Positions 56,323-64,000 of a DNA stretch of 64,000 nt are shown in pieces. Position numbers and translations under genes: made by a program. Source of the stretch: Limosilactobacillus fastidiosus (GTDB taxonomy: Bacteria > Bacillota > Bacilli > Lactobacillales > Lactobacillaceae); NCBI RefSeq assembly GCF_014145505.1, contig NZ_JACIUZ010000031.1, forward strand, positions 60,305 to 124,304. Reading direction: 5' to 3'. Position 1 is the stretch's first letter, and every line of letters starts with the position of its first letter. The notes beneath the pieces were generated by a model. That model ran no database searches, was not told where the DNA came from, and saw only the letters and a program-made list of their open reading frames with translations.

Positions 56323-57123
56323 ATGAATAATCGACCAATTGGAGTTATGGATTCAGGATTAGGTGGTCTCTCGGTTGTTCGAGTAATTCAACGAGAACTA
56401 CCTAATGAATCAGTTGTTTTTGTTGGTGATGAAGGACATTTTCCATACGGTACTAAGCCACAAGAACTGATTCGTCAATTAGTTTTAAGAATTGGTCGCT
56501 TCTTAGAGGCCCAACCAGTTAAATTAATGGTAATTGCTTGTAATACCGCTACGGCAGCAGCATTACCGACTATTCAAAAAAAATTATCAATTCCGGTTAT
56601 TGGAGTTATTAATCCTGGAGCTACTGCTGCGATTGAAAGTAAGGCGAAACGGATTGGCGTAATCGCTACCAATTCGACTACTAAGGATGGGGCTTATGTT
56701 CGGGAACTACAAAAGCTAAATCCGGATGTTAAAGTAATCAGTAAAGCCACTCAACTATTAGTGACAATTGTTGAGCATGGGAAAACGGGAACTGCTGAAG
56801 CACAAAGGGCGGTCGATAAACAATTAGATTCTTTTGGTCAACAGCCAATTGATGCATTAATCTTAGGATGCACTCATTTCCCATTCCTTACGAATGAAAT
56901 TAAACAAAAGTTAGGTCCTGATGTCGAGTTGATTGATCCAGCCTTGGAAACTGTTAACCAAGTAAAGAAAATGTTAACGGAAAAGCAGTTATTGAGCAAT
57001 CAACCTGCTAGCTATCAATTATATTCAACTGGTAATCGTGACGATTTAATTGCTGGTGCTGATAAGTGGCTTCAAGGTCATTATGATAGTTGTAGTAACT
57101 TAATTTTAAAAGGAGATAACTAA
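56323..57123 (+). CDS. murI: Glutamate racemase
   Basis: Protein of 266 aa with the paired catalytic cysteines in VIACNTATA (about residue 71) and GCTHFPFL (about residue 182), and the GVMDSGLGGLSV start. It makes D-glutamate for peptidoglycan. ATG 56323 (GGGGTG 7 nt upstream) is chosen over GTG 56314. The stop overlaps rdgB by 1 nt; the racE-rdgB-phosphodiesterase order is also found in Bacillus (racE-ysnA-ysnB). Confidence 0.96.
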   Translation: MNNRPIGVMDSGLGGLSVVRVIQRELPNESVVFVGDEGHFPYGTKPQELIRQLVLRIGRFLEAQPVKLMVIACNTATAAALPTIQKKLSIPVIGVINPGATAAIESKAKRIGVIATNSTTKDGAYVRELQKLNPDVKVISKATQLLVTIVEHGKTGTAEAQRAVDKQLDSFGQQPIDALILGCTHFPFLTNEIKQKLGPDVELIDPALETVNQVKKMLTEKQLLSNQPASYQLYSTGNRDDLIAGADKWLQGHYDSCSNLILKGDN

Positions 57124-57719
57124 TGGATACTCTAGTAATTGCGACAAAAAATCAGGGAAAGGCACGTGAATATCGGGAAATGTTGGCCCCTTATAAGATT
57201 GATGTAAAAACGCTTGCCGACTTTTCACAGCCAATTGAAATTAACGAAAATGGGACAAGTTTTTTAGAAAATGCTACGATTAAGGCAAAGACTGTAATGA
57301 AAAAACTTGGTATTCCGGTAATGGCGGATGATTCTGGGTTAATGGTTGATGCATTAAATGGTGCGCCCGGAGTTCATTCGGCGCGGTATGCCGGTGATCA
57401 TAATGATCAAGCAAACAATGCTAAACTGCTTCGAGACTTATCCGGAGTGGTTACAGAGCAAAGAACGGCTCATTTTCATACCACGATTGTAGCGTTAAAG
57501 CCGGATGGTGCAAAGTTAGTTGCAAACGGTCAAGTTGATGGTCGGATTTTGACTAGTCCTCGCGGTAAAAACGGCTTTGGCTATGACCCGTTATTTTATG
57601 TTGAACAATTCGGAAGTTCAATGGCAGAATTAACTGCTGAACAAAAGAATTCAATTAGTCATCGTGGTCAAGCATTAGGAGAATTTATGAAGCACTTTGC
57701 AGAATGGTGGAATAAATAA
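57123..57719 (+). CDS. rdgB: XTP/dITP diphosphatase (RdgB/HAM1)
   Basis: Protein of 198 aa with the NTP-binding TKNQGKAREY start, the MADDSGLMVDALNGAPGVHSARYAG active-site segment (about 65-90; shown in part by ADDSGL) and GFGYDPLF (about 153-160). It removes non-canonical purine nucleotides such as dITP and XTP. Overlaps both neighbours by 1 nt. Confidence 0.96.
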   Translation: MDTLVIATKNQGKAREYREMLAPYKIDVKTLADFSQPIEINENGTSFLENATIKAKTVMKKLGIPVMADDSGLMVDALNGAPGVHSARYAGDHNDQANNAKLLRDLSGVVTEQRTAHFHTTIVALKPDGAKLVANGQVDGRILTSPRGKNGFGYDPLFYVEQFGSSMAELTAEQKNSISHRGQALGEFMKHFAEWWNK

Positions 57720-58240
57720 TGAAGGCATTAATTGTAAGTGATAATCACGGGGATGATAAAGTTCTCGAGGCTGTCCAGGAGAAGTTTGCTAACCAAGTAG
57801 ACGTTCTTATTCATTGTGGTGACTCAGAATTACAAAATAATTCTGAAACCATGGCTGGCTTTAAAACAGTTAAGGGGAATAATGATTGGGGATTAGATTA
57901 CCCAGTACAGTTGCAGCTAATTGTTGATGGGGTGAAATTTTTAGTAGTTCATGGTGATCATGATAAGGTTAATTATTCATTAACACCATTAATGCTTAAA
58001 GCTGAGTCACTTGATGAACAAGTAGTTTGCTATGGACATACTCATCAATTAGCGGTATCAATGGAATCTGGAATTCTATTTATTAATCCAGGCAGCATTA
58101 GCTTGCCCCGTGGAGAATATTCACGAATTGGGGGGACGCTTGCAATTATAGAGGTTACGGAGCAGCAATTTATTATTGATTACTATAATCGCAATTGTGT
58201 TCCCATTCCTGAGTTACATTTTGAATTTAACCGTTCTTAA
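57719..58240 (+). CDS. YfcE/MJ0936-type metallophosphoesterase
   Basis: Protein of 173 aa with the calcineurin-like metal motifs SDNHGD (about 7-12), HCGDSE (about 37-42), GNND (about 60-63), HGDHD and GHTHQL (about 107-112). These small enzymes hydrolyse phosphodiesters in vitro; the natural substrate is unknown. YsnB of Bacillus is in the same place after rdgB. Third gene of the murI operon. Confidence 0.92.
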   Translation: MKALIVSDNHGDDKVLEAVQEKFANQVDVLIHCGDSELQNNSETMAGFKTVKGNNDWGLDYPVQLQLIVDGVKFLVVHGDHDKVNYSLTPLMLKAESLDEQVVCYGHTHQLAVSMESGILFINPGSISLPRGEYSRIGGTLAIIEVTEQQFIIDYYNRNCVPIPELHFEFNRS

Positions 58241-58396
58241 ACGAAGCGTGGCCAACTGATGATTTCTAGCTGTTGTTAATCATCAAGATCAATTTTATAG
58301 AATTGTAACATGACGGGAACCGTTGAAGTTAGTTACACTTGCTATGAATTGGGTAAGAATTATAAAGTAATATCTAAAGATAAATAAGCTATGAAG

Positions 58397-58438
58397 AAAA
58401 ACACGAGAGCAGTGAAAAAATCACTACTCTCGTGTTTT
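58397..58438. terminator. Bidirectional terminator by mscS
   Basis: An 18-position stem with one mismatch (58397-58414 with 58421-58438), A and T tracts on the sides. It ends mscS on the minus strand and probably murI-operon readthrough on the plus strand. Confidence 0.88.
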
Positions 58439-59306
58439 AATTTTGTTGTTGGGTGATTGGATTGTTATCCCAGCCAAGGGGAATGTTATCTTTACGTAAT
58501 GCCTTTAAGTAGTCAGAAAGAAATTGACTTGCAATTTTATCTTGAGCACCATTTTGAGTGGTAATTGTTACTCGGAAGACTAATTGACCACCAACATTAA
58601 CTGGGCCAACAATTATTGGTGTGGACCGAAGTTCAGAGATGTTAGCCACTAATTTTTTATTTTCTTCGCTAATAACATTAGCGATTTTCTCAAGAGGAGC
58701 TTTAGCGGAAATACGAATATCAACATTAGCTACCATATTATTTCGAGAAAAATTTTGAACAGTTGTAATGTTACGATTAGGAATATAGTTAAGTGTTCCG
58801 TCACTACTTGTAATTTGGGTTGTTCGTAATCCTAAGGTAGTAACAGTTCCTTTGATTGAATCTACTTCTACAACATCTCCCACATCAAGTTGCTGTTCAA
58901 GAAGGATGAAAAAGCCAGTAACCACATCGCTAACAAATCCTTGGGCACCTAATCCTAAAGCAATACTAAAAATTCCAGCACCGGCAATTAATGTTCCAAC
59001 TGGAACCCCAATTTCTGATAAAATTGCGTAGAGTAAGAAAAAGTAGCAGGTATAGCGATAAATATTTAATGTCAAGGCATGGATCGTTGCAATTCGATTA
59101 CTTGATTTTAGAAATTTAACATGGTTTGATTCGGCAAAAAGGTGATCAATTATTAACCTTCCTAGCCAGAGTAAGATGAAGAACAGTAAGATGGTTGCCA
59201 TTATAAGTAGTAAACGACTAAAAATATGTTGTGAAATTTCGTGCCATGATAAGTCTGTAAAGACTTTTGTAACTTGTTGAACTTGCTTGTTAAGCGCCGA
59301 ATTCAT
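58437..59306 (-). CDS. Small-conductance mechanosensitive channel, MscS family
   Basis: Protein of 289 aa with three membrane helices (about 25-50, 75-95, 100-130). The pore helix is glycine/alanine-rich (LIAGAGIFSIALGLGAQGFV, about 108-127), followed by the beta domain (QLDVGDVVEVDSIKGTV) and the C-terminal alpha-beta domain. It opens under membrane tension to release solutes during osmotic downshift. The start at 59306 follows AGGAGGAAAT (minus strand). Single gene, divergent from the DUF948 gene. Confidence 0.93.
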   Translation of the reverse strand: MNSALNKQVQQVTKVFTDLSWHEISQHIFSRLLLIMATILLFFILLWLGRLIIDHLFAESNHVKFLKSSNRIATIHALTLNIYRYTCYFFLLYAILSEIGVPVGTLIAGAGIFSIALGLGAQGFVSDVVTGFFILLEQQLDVGDVVEVDSIKGTVTTLGLRTTQITSSDGTLNYIPNRNITTVQNFSRNNMVANVDIRISAKAPLEKIANVISEENKKLVANISELRSTPIIVGPVNVGGQLVFRVTITTQNGAQDKIASQFLSDYLKALRKDNIPLGWDNNPITQQQN

Positions 59307-59357
59307 AGATTTCCTCCTTAAAAATTACTTATTTTATTGTACAAGCCATTGGATCAA

Positions 59358-59387
59358 TTGTCGAATAGGAGTTAGGTGTGCTATTCT
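59358..59387 (+). promoter_or_regulatory. Promoter of DUF948-YtxH pair
   Basis: TTGTCG (59358-59363), 18 bp, TATTCT (59382-59387). Confidence 0.4.
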
Positions 59388-59443
59388 ATTAATGTGGGTA
59401 GAATTATCGAGATTTTTTAAGAGGAAGGGGATTAATACTAATA

Positions 59444-59875
59444 ATGACAATTGGTGAATTAGCCGGCCTCATTGCAGCGATTGCATTTGTTATTCTGGTT
59501 ATTTTTGCTTGTATTTCACTTAGTCAAGTAAGTAAAATGCTAAAGGAGACTAATGAATCAGTTAAGGTATTGTCGAGTGATGTTGATACCTTAAGCAAGG
59601 AAACAGAGAAGCTGTTAGGAAATACTAATAGTTTGTTAGAAGACCTTAATAAGAAGTCGATTGAACTTGATCCAGCAGTTAAAGCTGTTGCCGATGTTGG
59701 TCAGAGCGTTTCAAATGTCAACGAAGCAGTAAATAACTTTGTTGAACGGCATGAGGAACGTCAAAGCAGATTTTCTGGATTTACTAAGTTTGTAACGCAG
59801 GCCGTGGTAATGGGTGCTTGGCGAAAGTTACGTCAACACCGGCAAGCAAAGAAGGCAAAGGAGATGGATGAATAA
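59444..59875 (+). CDS. DUF948 membrane-anchored protein
   Basis: Protein of 143 aa: N-terminal membrane helix (about 6-28), then a coiled coil (about 30-95) and a basic C-terminal end. It fits the DUF948 family, common in Firmicutes with a YtxH-like gene beside it, as here. Function unknown; possibly envelope stress. The Shine-Dalgarno GAGGAAGGGG is rather far (13 nt) from the ATG, so translation may be modest. Its stop overlaps the next ATG by 1 nt. Confidence 0.85.
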   Translation: MTIGELAGLIAAIAFVILVIFACISLSQVSKMLKETNESVKVLSSDVDTLSKETEKLLGNTNSLLEDLNKKSIELDPAVKAVADVGQSVSNVNEAVNNFVERHEERQSRFSGFTKFVTQAVVMGAWRKLRQHRQAKKAKEMDE

Positions 59876-60330
59876 TGAGTAAGAATTTATTGTTAGGAAC
59901 CATTCTTGGTGGCGCCGCTACGTATGTTGCTTGGAAGTGTTTGTCCGATAAGCAGAAGAACAGTATTAAGAAGAACGTTGATTCATGTGTGACTGAGGTT
60001 GCAGATGCCTCAACTGATTACGCTTTAAATGCTCTTGATATTATTGATGAAAAGCTAGCTGAGCATGATGCTAGTGAGAAACTCAGTAATTTGAGTAGTC
60101 GCTTTACTAAAACTGCAGACAAGGTTAAGGATAAGGCAAGTCGTGTCGTTGATCACTTTACCAACGATGACTTTGATAAAGAAACTGCTGAAATTCGGCA
60201 ACAACTCACTAAAAACACTGATCCAGACATTATCATTGATGCAACTGATGAATCAGAAGATTCAGATTCAACTGCTGATCAAGATGAAAAAACAGATTCA
60301 GCAAAAGAAGTCAAAGATGATAAGGAATAG
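59875..60330 (+). CDS. YtxH-like general stress protein
   Basis: Protein of 151 aa with a glycine/alanine membrane helix at the very N terminus (LLLGTILGGAATYVAWKCL, about 4-22), a helical middle and a strongly acidic, low-complexity end (Asp, Glu, Ser). The pattern matches YtxH-type proteins paired with DUF948. Function unknown. Translationally coupled with the gene before it. Followed by a terminator. Confidence 0.75.
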   Translation: MSKNLLLGTILGGAATYVAWKCLSDKQKNSIKKNVDSCVTEVADASTDYALNALDIIDEKLAEHDASEKLSNLSSRFTKTADKVKDKASRVVDHFTNDDFDKETAEIRQQLTKNTDPDIIIDATDESEDSDSTADQDEKTDSAKEVKDDKE

Positions 60331-60376
60331 TTAATATTCTAGATCAATGAAAATTAAAGTGACTATAAACACGATT

Positions 60377-60418
60377 AAGACTGATGATATCAAGAAGGGA
60401 TATTATCAGTCTTTTTTA
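60377..60418 (+). terminator. Terminator after YtxH-like gene
   Basis: A 15-position stem with one mismatch (60377-60391 with 60399-60413) and six T. Confidence 0.9.
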
Positions 60419-60436
60419 TACCCAAAATTTATTTGA

Positions 60437-60450
60437 TGATAACGTTTGCC
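60437..60450. promoter_or_regulatory. cre site in the ccpA promoter
   Basis: Minus-strand GGCAAACGTTATCA matches 13 of 14 positions of the CcpA consensus TGNAANCGNWNNCA. It overlaps the ccpA -35 (60446-60451), consistent with autoregulation. Binding inferred. Confidence 0.6.
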
Positions 60451-60474
60451 AAATGCATATTGATCTGATATATT
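60446..60474 (+). promoter_or_regulatory. ccpA promoter
   Basis: TTGCCA (60446-60451), 17 bp, TATATT (60469-60474) with TG-A in front (extended -10). About 60 bp before the ccpA start. Confidence 0.65.
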
Positions 60475-60532
60475 AGTGTGGTTATGAAAAAATATGAAAA
60501 CAGATAATAACAATAAAGAAAGGGCTATCAAT

Positions 60533-61543
60533 ATGGAAAAACAAGCAGTTACTATTTATACTGTTGCACGTGAAGCACGAGTTTCGATGGCTACGGTTTC
60601 ACGAGTTGTAAACGGTAATCCTAACGTTAAACCAGAGACTCGTCAAAAAGTGCTTGATGTTATAAAAAAATTAAACTATCGACCGAATGCTGTTGCCCGT
60701 GGATTGGCTTCAAAGAAGACAACAACAGTTGGGGTTATTATTCCAAGTGTTACCAATCCTTACTTTGCTGAATTAGCTTTAGGAATTGATGATATTGCAA
60801 CTATGTATAAGTACAATATTATTTTGGCTAACTCTGATTTTAATGATGACAAGATTTTGAAAGTTGCTCGTGGCTTGCTAGCAAAGCAGGTGGATGGAAT
60901 TATTTTCATGGGTCATGATATGTCAACGGAGTTACAACAAGAATTTGCTGCTTCAAATACGCCAGTTGTTGTTGCTGGTTCAATTGTTAACGATGATAAA
61001 CTGGCAACAGTTCGAATTGACTATCAAAATGCTGCTAAAGAAGCAACTAATTATTTGTTAGATCATAATAATGAGCGGGTGGCATTTGTTGTTAGTTCAC
61101 TTGACTATTCTATTAATTCTAAGTACCGGTTGGCTGGTTACAAAGAAGCATTAGTTGAGCATAACATCCCATTTGAATCTAAATACGTAATTGAAACGAA
61201 TGGCGACTACAACCGGGCTTACGAACAGGCTAACCACTTAATGGAACAAGGGATTAAAGCAGCTTATGTTAGTGATGATGATTTAGCTGCAGGACTTTTG
61301 AATGGTTTAACGGATAATAATATTAAAGTCCCAGCAGATTTTGAAATTATTACTTCAAATGATACGACATATGCTAAAATTACTCGCCCAACGTTAACCT
61401 CAATTACTCAACCACTTTATGATATTGGAGCAATTTCAATGCGGTTATTGACCAAGATGATGGATGGCGAAATTGACAGTAGCAATGACGTTATTCTCAA
61501 TCATGGAATCGTTGAACGGCAATCAACTCGTCGGGGAAAGTAA
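60533..61543 (+). CDS. ccpA: Catabolite control protein A (LacI family)
   Basis: Protein of 336 aa: LacI-type helix-turn-helix (TIYTVAREARVSMATVSRVV, about 7-26), hinge helix with NAVARGLASKKT (about 50-61) and periplasmic-binding-like domain. The HTH recognition helix VSMATVSRVVNG and the length are those of CcpA. With HPr-Ser46-P it binds cre sites and controls carbon use; candidate sites here are in front of cydA and of ccpA itself. ATG 60533 (AAAGG upstream) is chosen over the ORF start at 60494. pepQ, often divergent from ccpA in lactobacilli, is not here. Confidence 0.95.
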   Translation: MEKQAVTIYTVAREARVSMATVSRVVNGNPNVKPETRQKVLDVIKKLNYRPNAVARGLASKKTTTVGVIIPSVTNPYFAELALGIDDIATMYKYNIILANSDFNDDKILKVARGLLAKQVDGIIFMGHDMSTELQQEFAASNTPVVVAGSIVNDDKLATVRIDYQNAAKEATNYLLDHNNERVAFVVSSLDYSINSKYRLAGYKEALVEHNIPFESKYVIETNGDYNRAYEQANHLMEQGIKAAYVSDDDLAAGLLNGLTDNNIKVPADFEIITSNDTTYAKITRPTLTSITQPLYDIGAISMRLLTKMMDGEIDSSNDVILNHGIVERQSTRRGK

Positions 61544-61547
61544 GATT

Positions 61548-62381
61548 GTGGAAAAGCGGAGTGAAGTTCGTCGTAAACAGAATCAACAAGAGAAGACAAA
61601 TAAAAAGCAAGAGCGACCACGGCACCATCCTTTATTTATTATTTGGGGAGTACTTCTGGTTGTCCTGTTAATGGTTGCCGTAACTTTTAACCAAACGCTT
61701 CTCAGTACCCGTTTTGTAGACCACGAGATTACTCATACTAATTTATCTTCGATGATAATGGACACTGTAGATAACAATCTTTCGCAGTATGGAATATCGA
61801 CAGCTGCCATCTCCGACAAAGAAGCAAATAAGTTAATTACTCAAGCGGTTAACCAGGTTTATTCTGGTCAAGAGATTGACCTGAACTTACAACCAGTATT
61901 AGGTGGGATTAATCAATCTGCTTCTCAAGCTGCCGAACAGTATGGAGTTGAGCTTCCTAATTCAATAACTTCAGGTATTGGTAGTGAAATTTCTGGTGCT
62001 GTAAATAGCCAGCTAAACACTCCGGAAGTTAAGCAAATTGCCAATGCTATCTCAATTGCTAAAAATGTCGCCCATTTGGTAATGGTGATCTCATTAATTG
62101 GGTTAGGGTTAATGATGTTGATCGCAATTTTGAAAAAGAACTTTAGTCGCGTATTTTCATGGATTGGCTTATGGAGTGTAATCATTGTTTATGTGTTAGT
62201 AATTATCTTTAGTCAATTGATTATTCAAGCTGGAAAGCGATACCCAGACTATAGTTCCTTAACAGCACAGTTGAGTACTGATTTTCATGCTCAAACGTTA
62301 AATTATTGGTTATTCCTTTTAGTATTAACCCTCCTCTTGTTTATCTGGAGAATAGTTAGCAGATTTCTAAAAAAACGGTGA
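61548..62381 (+). CDS. Unknown membrane protein with extracellular domain
   Basis: Protein of 277 aa, not recognised. A basic, glutamine-rich cytoplasmic start (about 1-28) leads to a membrane helix (about 30-50), then an extracellular segment of about 125 residues rich in Ser, Gln and Asn, and three helices (about 170-193, 200-222, 245-268). GTG 61548 with GGGGAAAG upstream is chosen; longer starts would lie inside ccpA. It starts 4 bp after the ccpA stop, so it is probably co-expressed. A sensor, transporter accessory or envelope protein are all possible; I cannot choose. Confidence 0.75.
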   Translation: MEKRSEVRRKQNQQEKTNKKQERPRHHPLFIIWGVLLVVLLMVAVTFNQTLLSTRFVDHEITHTNLSSMIMDTVDNNLSQYGISTAAISDKEANKLITQAVNQVYSGQEIDLNLQPVLGGINQSASQAAEQYGVELPNSITSGIGSEISGAVNSQLNTPEVKQIANAISIAKNVAHLVMVISLIGLGLMMLIAILKKNFSRVFSWIGLWSVIIVYVLVIIFSQLIIQAGKRYPDYSSLTAQLSTDFHAQTLNYWLFLLVLTLLLFIWRIVSRFLKKR

Positions 62382-62384
62382 CCT

Positions 62385-62415
62385 TGAATTTTAAGAGGAG
62401 ATCTGCTAAGATCTA
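62385..62415 (+). promoter_or_regulatory. yebC promoter with overlapping inverted repeat
   Basis: TTGAAT (62385-62390), 17 bp, TAAGAT (62408-62413). Two AGATCT copies (62400-62405 and 62410-62415) form an inverted repeat over the -10. Confidence 0.5.
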
Positions 62416-62453
62416 CCTGTTTATCACATTAATTAAGAAAAGAGGAGTCAGTA

Positions 62454-63191
62454 ATGTCAGGACATTCAAAATGGCATAACATTCAGGGACGGAAGAACGC
62501 CCAAGATGCTAAGCGTGGTAAGATTTTCCAAAAGATTTCACGTGATTTGTACCAAGCAGCTAAAGCAGGTGACCCTGATCCAGCGAATAACGCCCAATTA
62601 CGGTTGGTAATTGATAAGGCTCACGCTGCAAACATGCCAAAGAAGAACATTGATCGGGCAATTGCTAAGGCTTCTGGTATCGGTGGTGCAAAATTCGAAG
62701 AAGTTACCTACGAAGGTTATGCACCGGGTGGTGTTGCAGTAATGGTATCTGCTTTGACGGATAACAAGAACCGGACTGCTGCAGCGGTACGTTCAGCATT
62801 TACTCATGCAGGTGGTTCACTTGGCGCTAGTGGTTCAGTTTCATACATGTTTGATCGGAAGGGATTAATTGAAATTCTTCGCGATGGCCTTGACAAGAGT
62901 GAAGATGACATGTTGATGGATGCACTTGATGCCGGTGCTGATGATATGAAGGCAACTGAAGAAAAGTTCCAAATTTTCACTGATCCAAGTAATATGACCA
63001 GTGTTCGTGATGCCTTACAGGATAAGGACTATGAACTTGATACTGCTGAAGTTACCATGATTCCACAAAATCGGACTGCGGTTCCAGAAGATAAGGTTAA
63101 ACAATATAGCCACCTTATTGATGAATTGACGGCTAATGATGATGTTGCGGATATTTATGAAGCTGGCCAATTACCAGAAGATGCAGAATAA
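62454..63191 (+). CDS. yebC: YebC/TACO1 family protein
   Basis: Protein of 245 aa beginning with the invariant [11 protein letters not shown] and [13 protein letters not shown], with [14 protein letters not shown] (about 124-137) in the middle. Family members were described as DNA-binding regulators; newer work links YebC-type proteins to translation through polyproline stretches. The EF-P-related ymfF/ymfH genes in this window may be a related theme. Start after AAGAGGAG. Followed by a terminator, then the insertion element. Confidence 0.95.
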   Translation: MSGHSKWHNIQGRKNAQDAKRGKIFQKISRDLYQAAKAGDPDPANNAQLRLVIDKAHAANMPKKNIDRAIAKASGIGGAKFEEVTYEGYAPGGVAVMVSALTDNKNRTAAAVRSAFTHAGGSLGASGSVSYMFDRKGLIEILRDGLDKSEDDMLMDALDAGADDMKATEEKFQIFTDPSNMTSVRDALQDKDYELDTAEVTMIPQNRTAVPEDKVKQYSHLIDELTANDDVADIYEAGQLPEDAE

Positions 63192-63195
63192 GTAG

Positions 63196-63230
63196 AAAAA
63201 GACTGGATAATTTCCAGTCTTTTTTTATTA
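63196..63230 (+). terminator. yebC terminator
   Basis: A 12-bp perfect stem (63196-63207 with 63213-63224) with a long T tract. Confidence 0.9.
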
Positions 63231-63326
63231 ATGCCTTTAGGCCTAGTTGAGCATGCGAACGGAGTGAGTATGCGAAACAAAAAACCACCTGCTTTGCGGG
63301 TGGGGGATAAGATTATATAAATAAAG

Positions 63327-63384
63327 ACCTCTTTTGCCTTAAGATGTAGGTGTTCAAGCCAAAATCAAATAAGGGAAAAGAGGT
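63327..63384 (+). promoter_or_regulatory. Hairpin masking the tnpA ribosome binding site
   Basis: 63327-63340 pairs with 63371-63384 over 14 positions with one mismatch. The 3' arm includes AAAGAGGT, the Shine-Dalgarno of tnpA (ATG at 63394). In IS200 a comparable 5'-UTR structure keeps transposase translation low. Confidence 0.75.
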
Positions 63385-63393
63385 TTAATTAAT

Positions 63394-63858
63394 ATGGCTA
63401 ATAAACTAAATAGTTTAGCCCATACGAAGTGGTTATGTAAGTATCACATCGTATTCATTCCAAAGTATAGACGGAAAATAATTTACAATCAATATCGGAA
63501 AGATTTACGAGATTATATTAGATTACTATGTCAGTATAAAGGAGTAAAGATTATTGAAGGACATTTGATGCCTGATCATGTTCACTTATTAGTAAGTATT
63601 CCACCGAAGTTAAGCGTTTCGCAATTTATGGGATATTTGAAAGGAAAAAGTGCATTGATGATGTTTGATCATCATGCCAATTTAAAGTATAAATTTGGCA
63701 ATCGACATTTTTGGGCAGAAGGTTATTATGTCAGCACAGTAGGATTAAATGAGTCCACCATCAAGAAATATATTCGTGATCAAGAGAAACATGATATGGT
63801 AGTCGATAAATTAACAACGATAGAATACTCGGACCCTTTTAAGGGTAAGGTGAAGTAA
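63394..63858 (+). CDS. tnpA: IS200/IS605 transposase TnpA (Y1 HUH)
   Basis: Protein of 154 aa. The HUH motif is H62-V-H64, and the catalytic tyrosine is Y126 in TIKKYIRDQ; the WLCKYHIVFIPKYRR start is typical. It cuts and rejoins single-stranded DNA at the hairpin ends and moves by excision/insertion of one strand. Complete and apparently intact, so the element may still be mobile. It is oriented with yebC but lies after its terminator, and translation is limited by the upstream hairpin. Confidence 0.95.
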   Translation: MANKLNSLAHTKWLCKYHIVFIPKYRRKIIYNQYRKDLRDYIRLLCQYKGVKIIEGHLMPDHVHLLVSIPPKLSVSQFMGYLKGKSALMMFDHHANLKYKFGNRHFWAEGYYVSTVGLNESTIKKYIRDQEKHDMVVDKLTTIEYSDPFKGKVK

Positions 63859-63918
63859 TACTAACACTGCTTAAAGCAGTAGCGAAGTAGTCAGAGCATT
63901 TTGGCTTGGACGAAGGAA

Positions 63919-63964
63919 AAGCCAGCGCCTTGAGACGCTGGCTTCTCTTATCGGCTTTTAGCCG
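63919..63964 (+). terminator. Hairpins downstream of tnpA
   Basis: GCCAGCG (63921-63927) pairs with CGCTGGC (63936-63942), and a second small stem CGGCT/AGCCG is at 63952-63964. They may end the tnpA transcript, though no clear T tract follows. Confidence 0.4.
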
Positions 63965-64000
63965 AAGAACAAACCACCCGTTTCACGGGTGGTTATGATT

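Larger units (their letters stand above)
63235..63996 (+). mobile_element. IS200/IS605-family element (IS200 type, single gene)
   Basis: The element has a subterminal hairpin on the left, CCACCTGC (63285-63292) with GCGGGTGG (63296-63303), and a similar one on the right, AACCACCCG (63972-63980) with CGGGTGGTT (63986-63994). Between them lies tnpA only; no tnpB. A second left hairpin is GCATGC/GTATGC (63251-63273). There are no terminal inverted repeats or target duplications, as expected for this family. Exact ends cannot be fixed from one copy; the right end may be at or just beyond the window edge. Confidence 0.8.

Noticed and set aside
63241..63310. Remains of a tnpB gene or guide RNA next to tnpA
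   Set aside because: Only hairpins of the left end are seen; no tnpB-like coding sequence exists on either side within the window.
1..64000. CRISPR array, prophage, tRNA or rRNA genes
   Set aside because: No regularly spaced repeats, no phage structural genes and no tRNA/rRNA signatures seen on either strand.

Overview
The window is the low-GC, densely packed core chromosome of a Gram-positive lactic acid bacterium. Gene content and order (rpsD/ezrA/thiI/valS, folC-radC-mreBCD, ymfF-ymfH-rodZ-pgsA-cinA-recA-rny, mutS-mutL-ruvA-ruvB, nrnA-cshB-alaS-ireB-ruvX, mutS2-trxA, murI-rdgB, ccpA-yebC) fit the Lactobacillaceae. From general familiarity with the proteins, Limosilactobacillus, probably L. 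reuteri, is the best guess; no database comparison was possible. I see no tRNA, rRNA, CRISPR array or prophage. The only mobile element is an IS200-type insertion at the right end.

Layout. 1-8.1 kb: a YczE/YitT-like membrane protein (minus strand), yaaA behind a perfect 24-bp palindrome, a 560-bp gap without genes, rpsD with a long untranslated leader, a free-methionine-sulfoxide reductase, ezrA, and a cysteine desulfurase-thiI pair for tRNA 4-thiouridine. 8.1-18.5 kb: T-box-controlled valS, then cydABDC and a type II NADH dehydrogenase, a minimal respiratory chain (NADH to quinone to cytochrome bd) with a CcpA-type cre just downstream of the promoter. 18.6-23.3 kb: folC, radC and mreBCD. 23.3-25.9 kb: an amino-acid ABC importer under a cysteine-type T-box whose antiterminator/terminator module is duplicated; the specifier points to cysteine/cystine as substrate. 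26-36.3 kb: two M16-like proteins, rodZ, pgsA, a UhpT-like sugar-phosphate transporter, cinA, recA (SOS box inside the cinA end) and rny. 36.4-45.4 kb: mutSL, ruvAB, then a strongly diverged tRNA-guanine transglycosylase homologue where queA-tgt would be expected, yajC and gnd. 45.6-58.2 kb: nrnA, cshB, T-box alaS, ireB-ruvX-DUF1292, cvpA, mutS2, trxA, yslB, murI-rdgB-phosphodiesterase. 58.4-64 kb: mscS, two envelope-associated small proteins, ccpA with its own cre, an unknown membrane protein, yebC, and IS200 tnpA.

Most genes are housekeeping and look intact. Regulation is mainly by RNA: three T-box leaders (Val, Cys, Ala), a probable S4 autoregulatory leader, and two hairpins that bury ribosome binding sites (radC and tnpA). 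Non-ATG starts are common (ezrA, thiI, mreB, recA, mutS, pgsA, yajC, cvpA). The items I consider least ordinary are the TGT-like protein that keeps its zinc site but has lost the catalytic motifs, the tandem half T-box, the 24-bp palindrome before yaaA, and the compact alaS leader.
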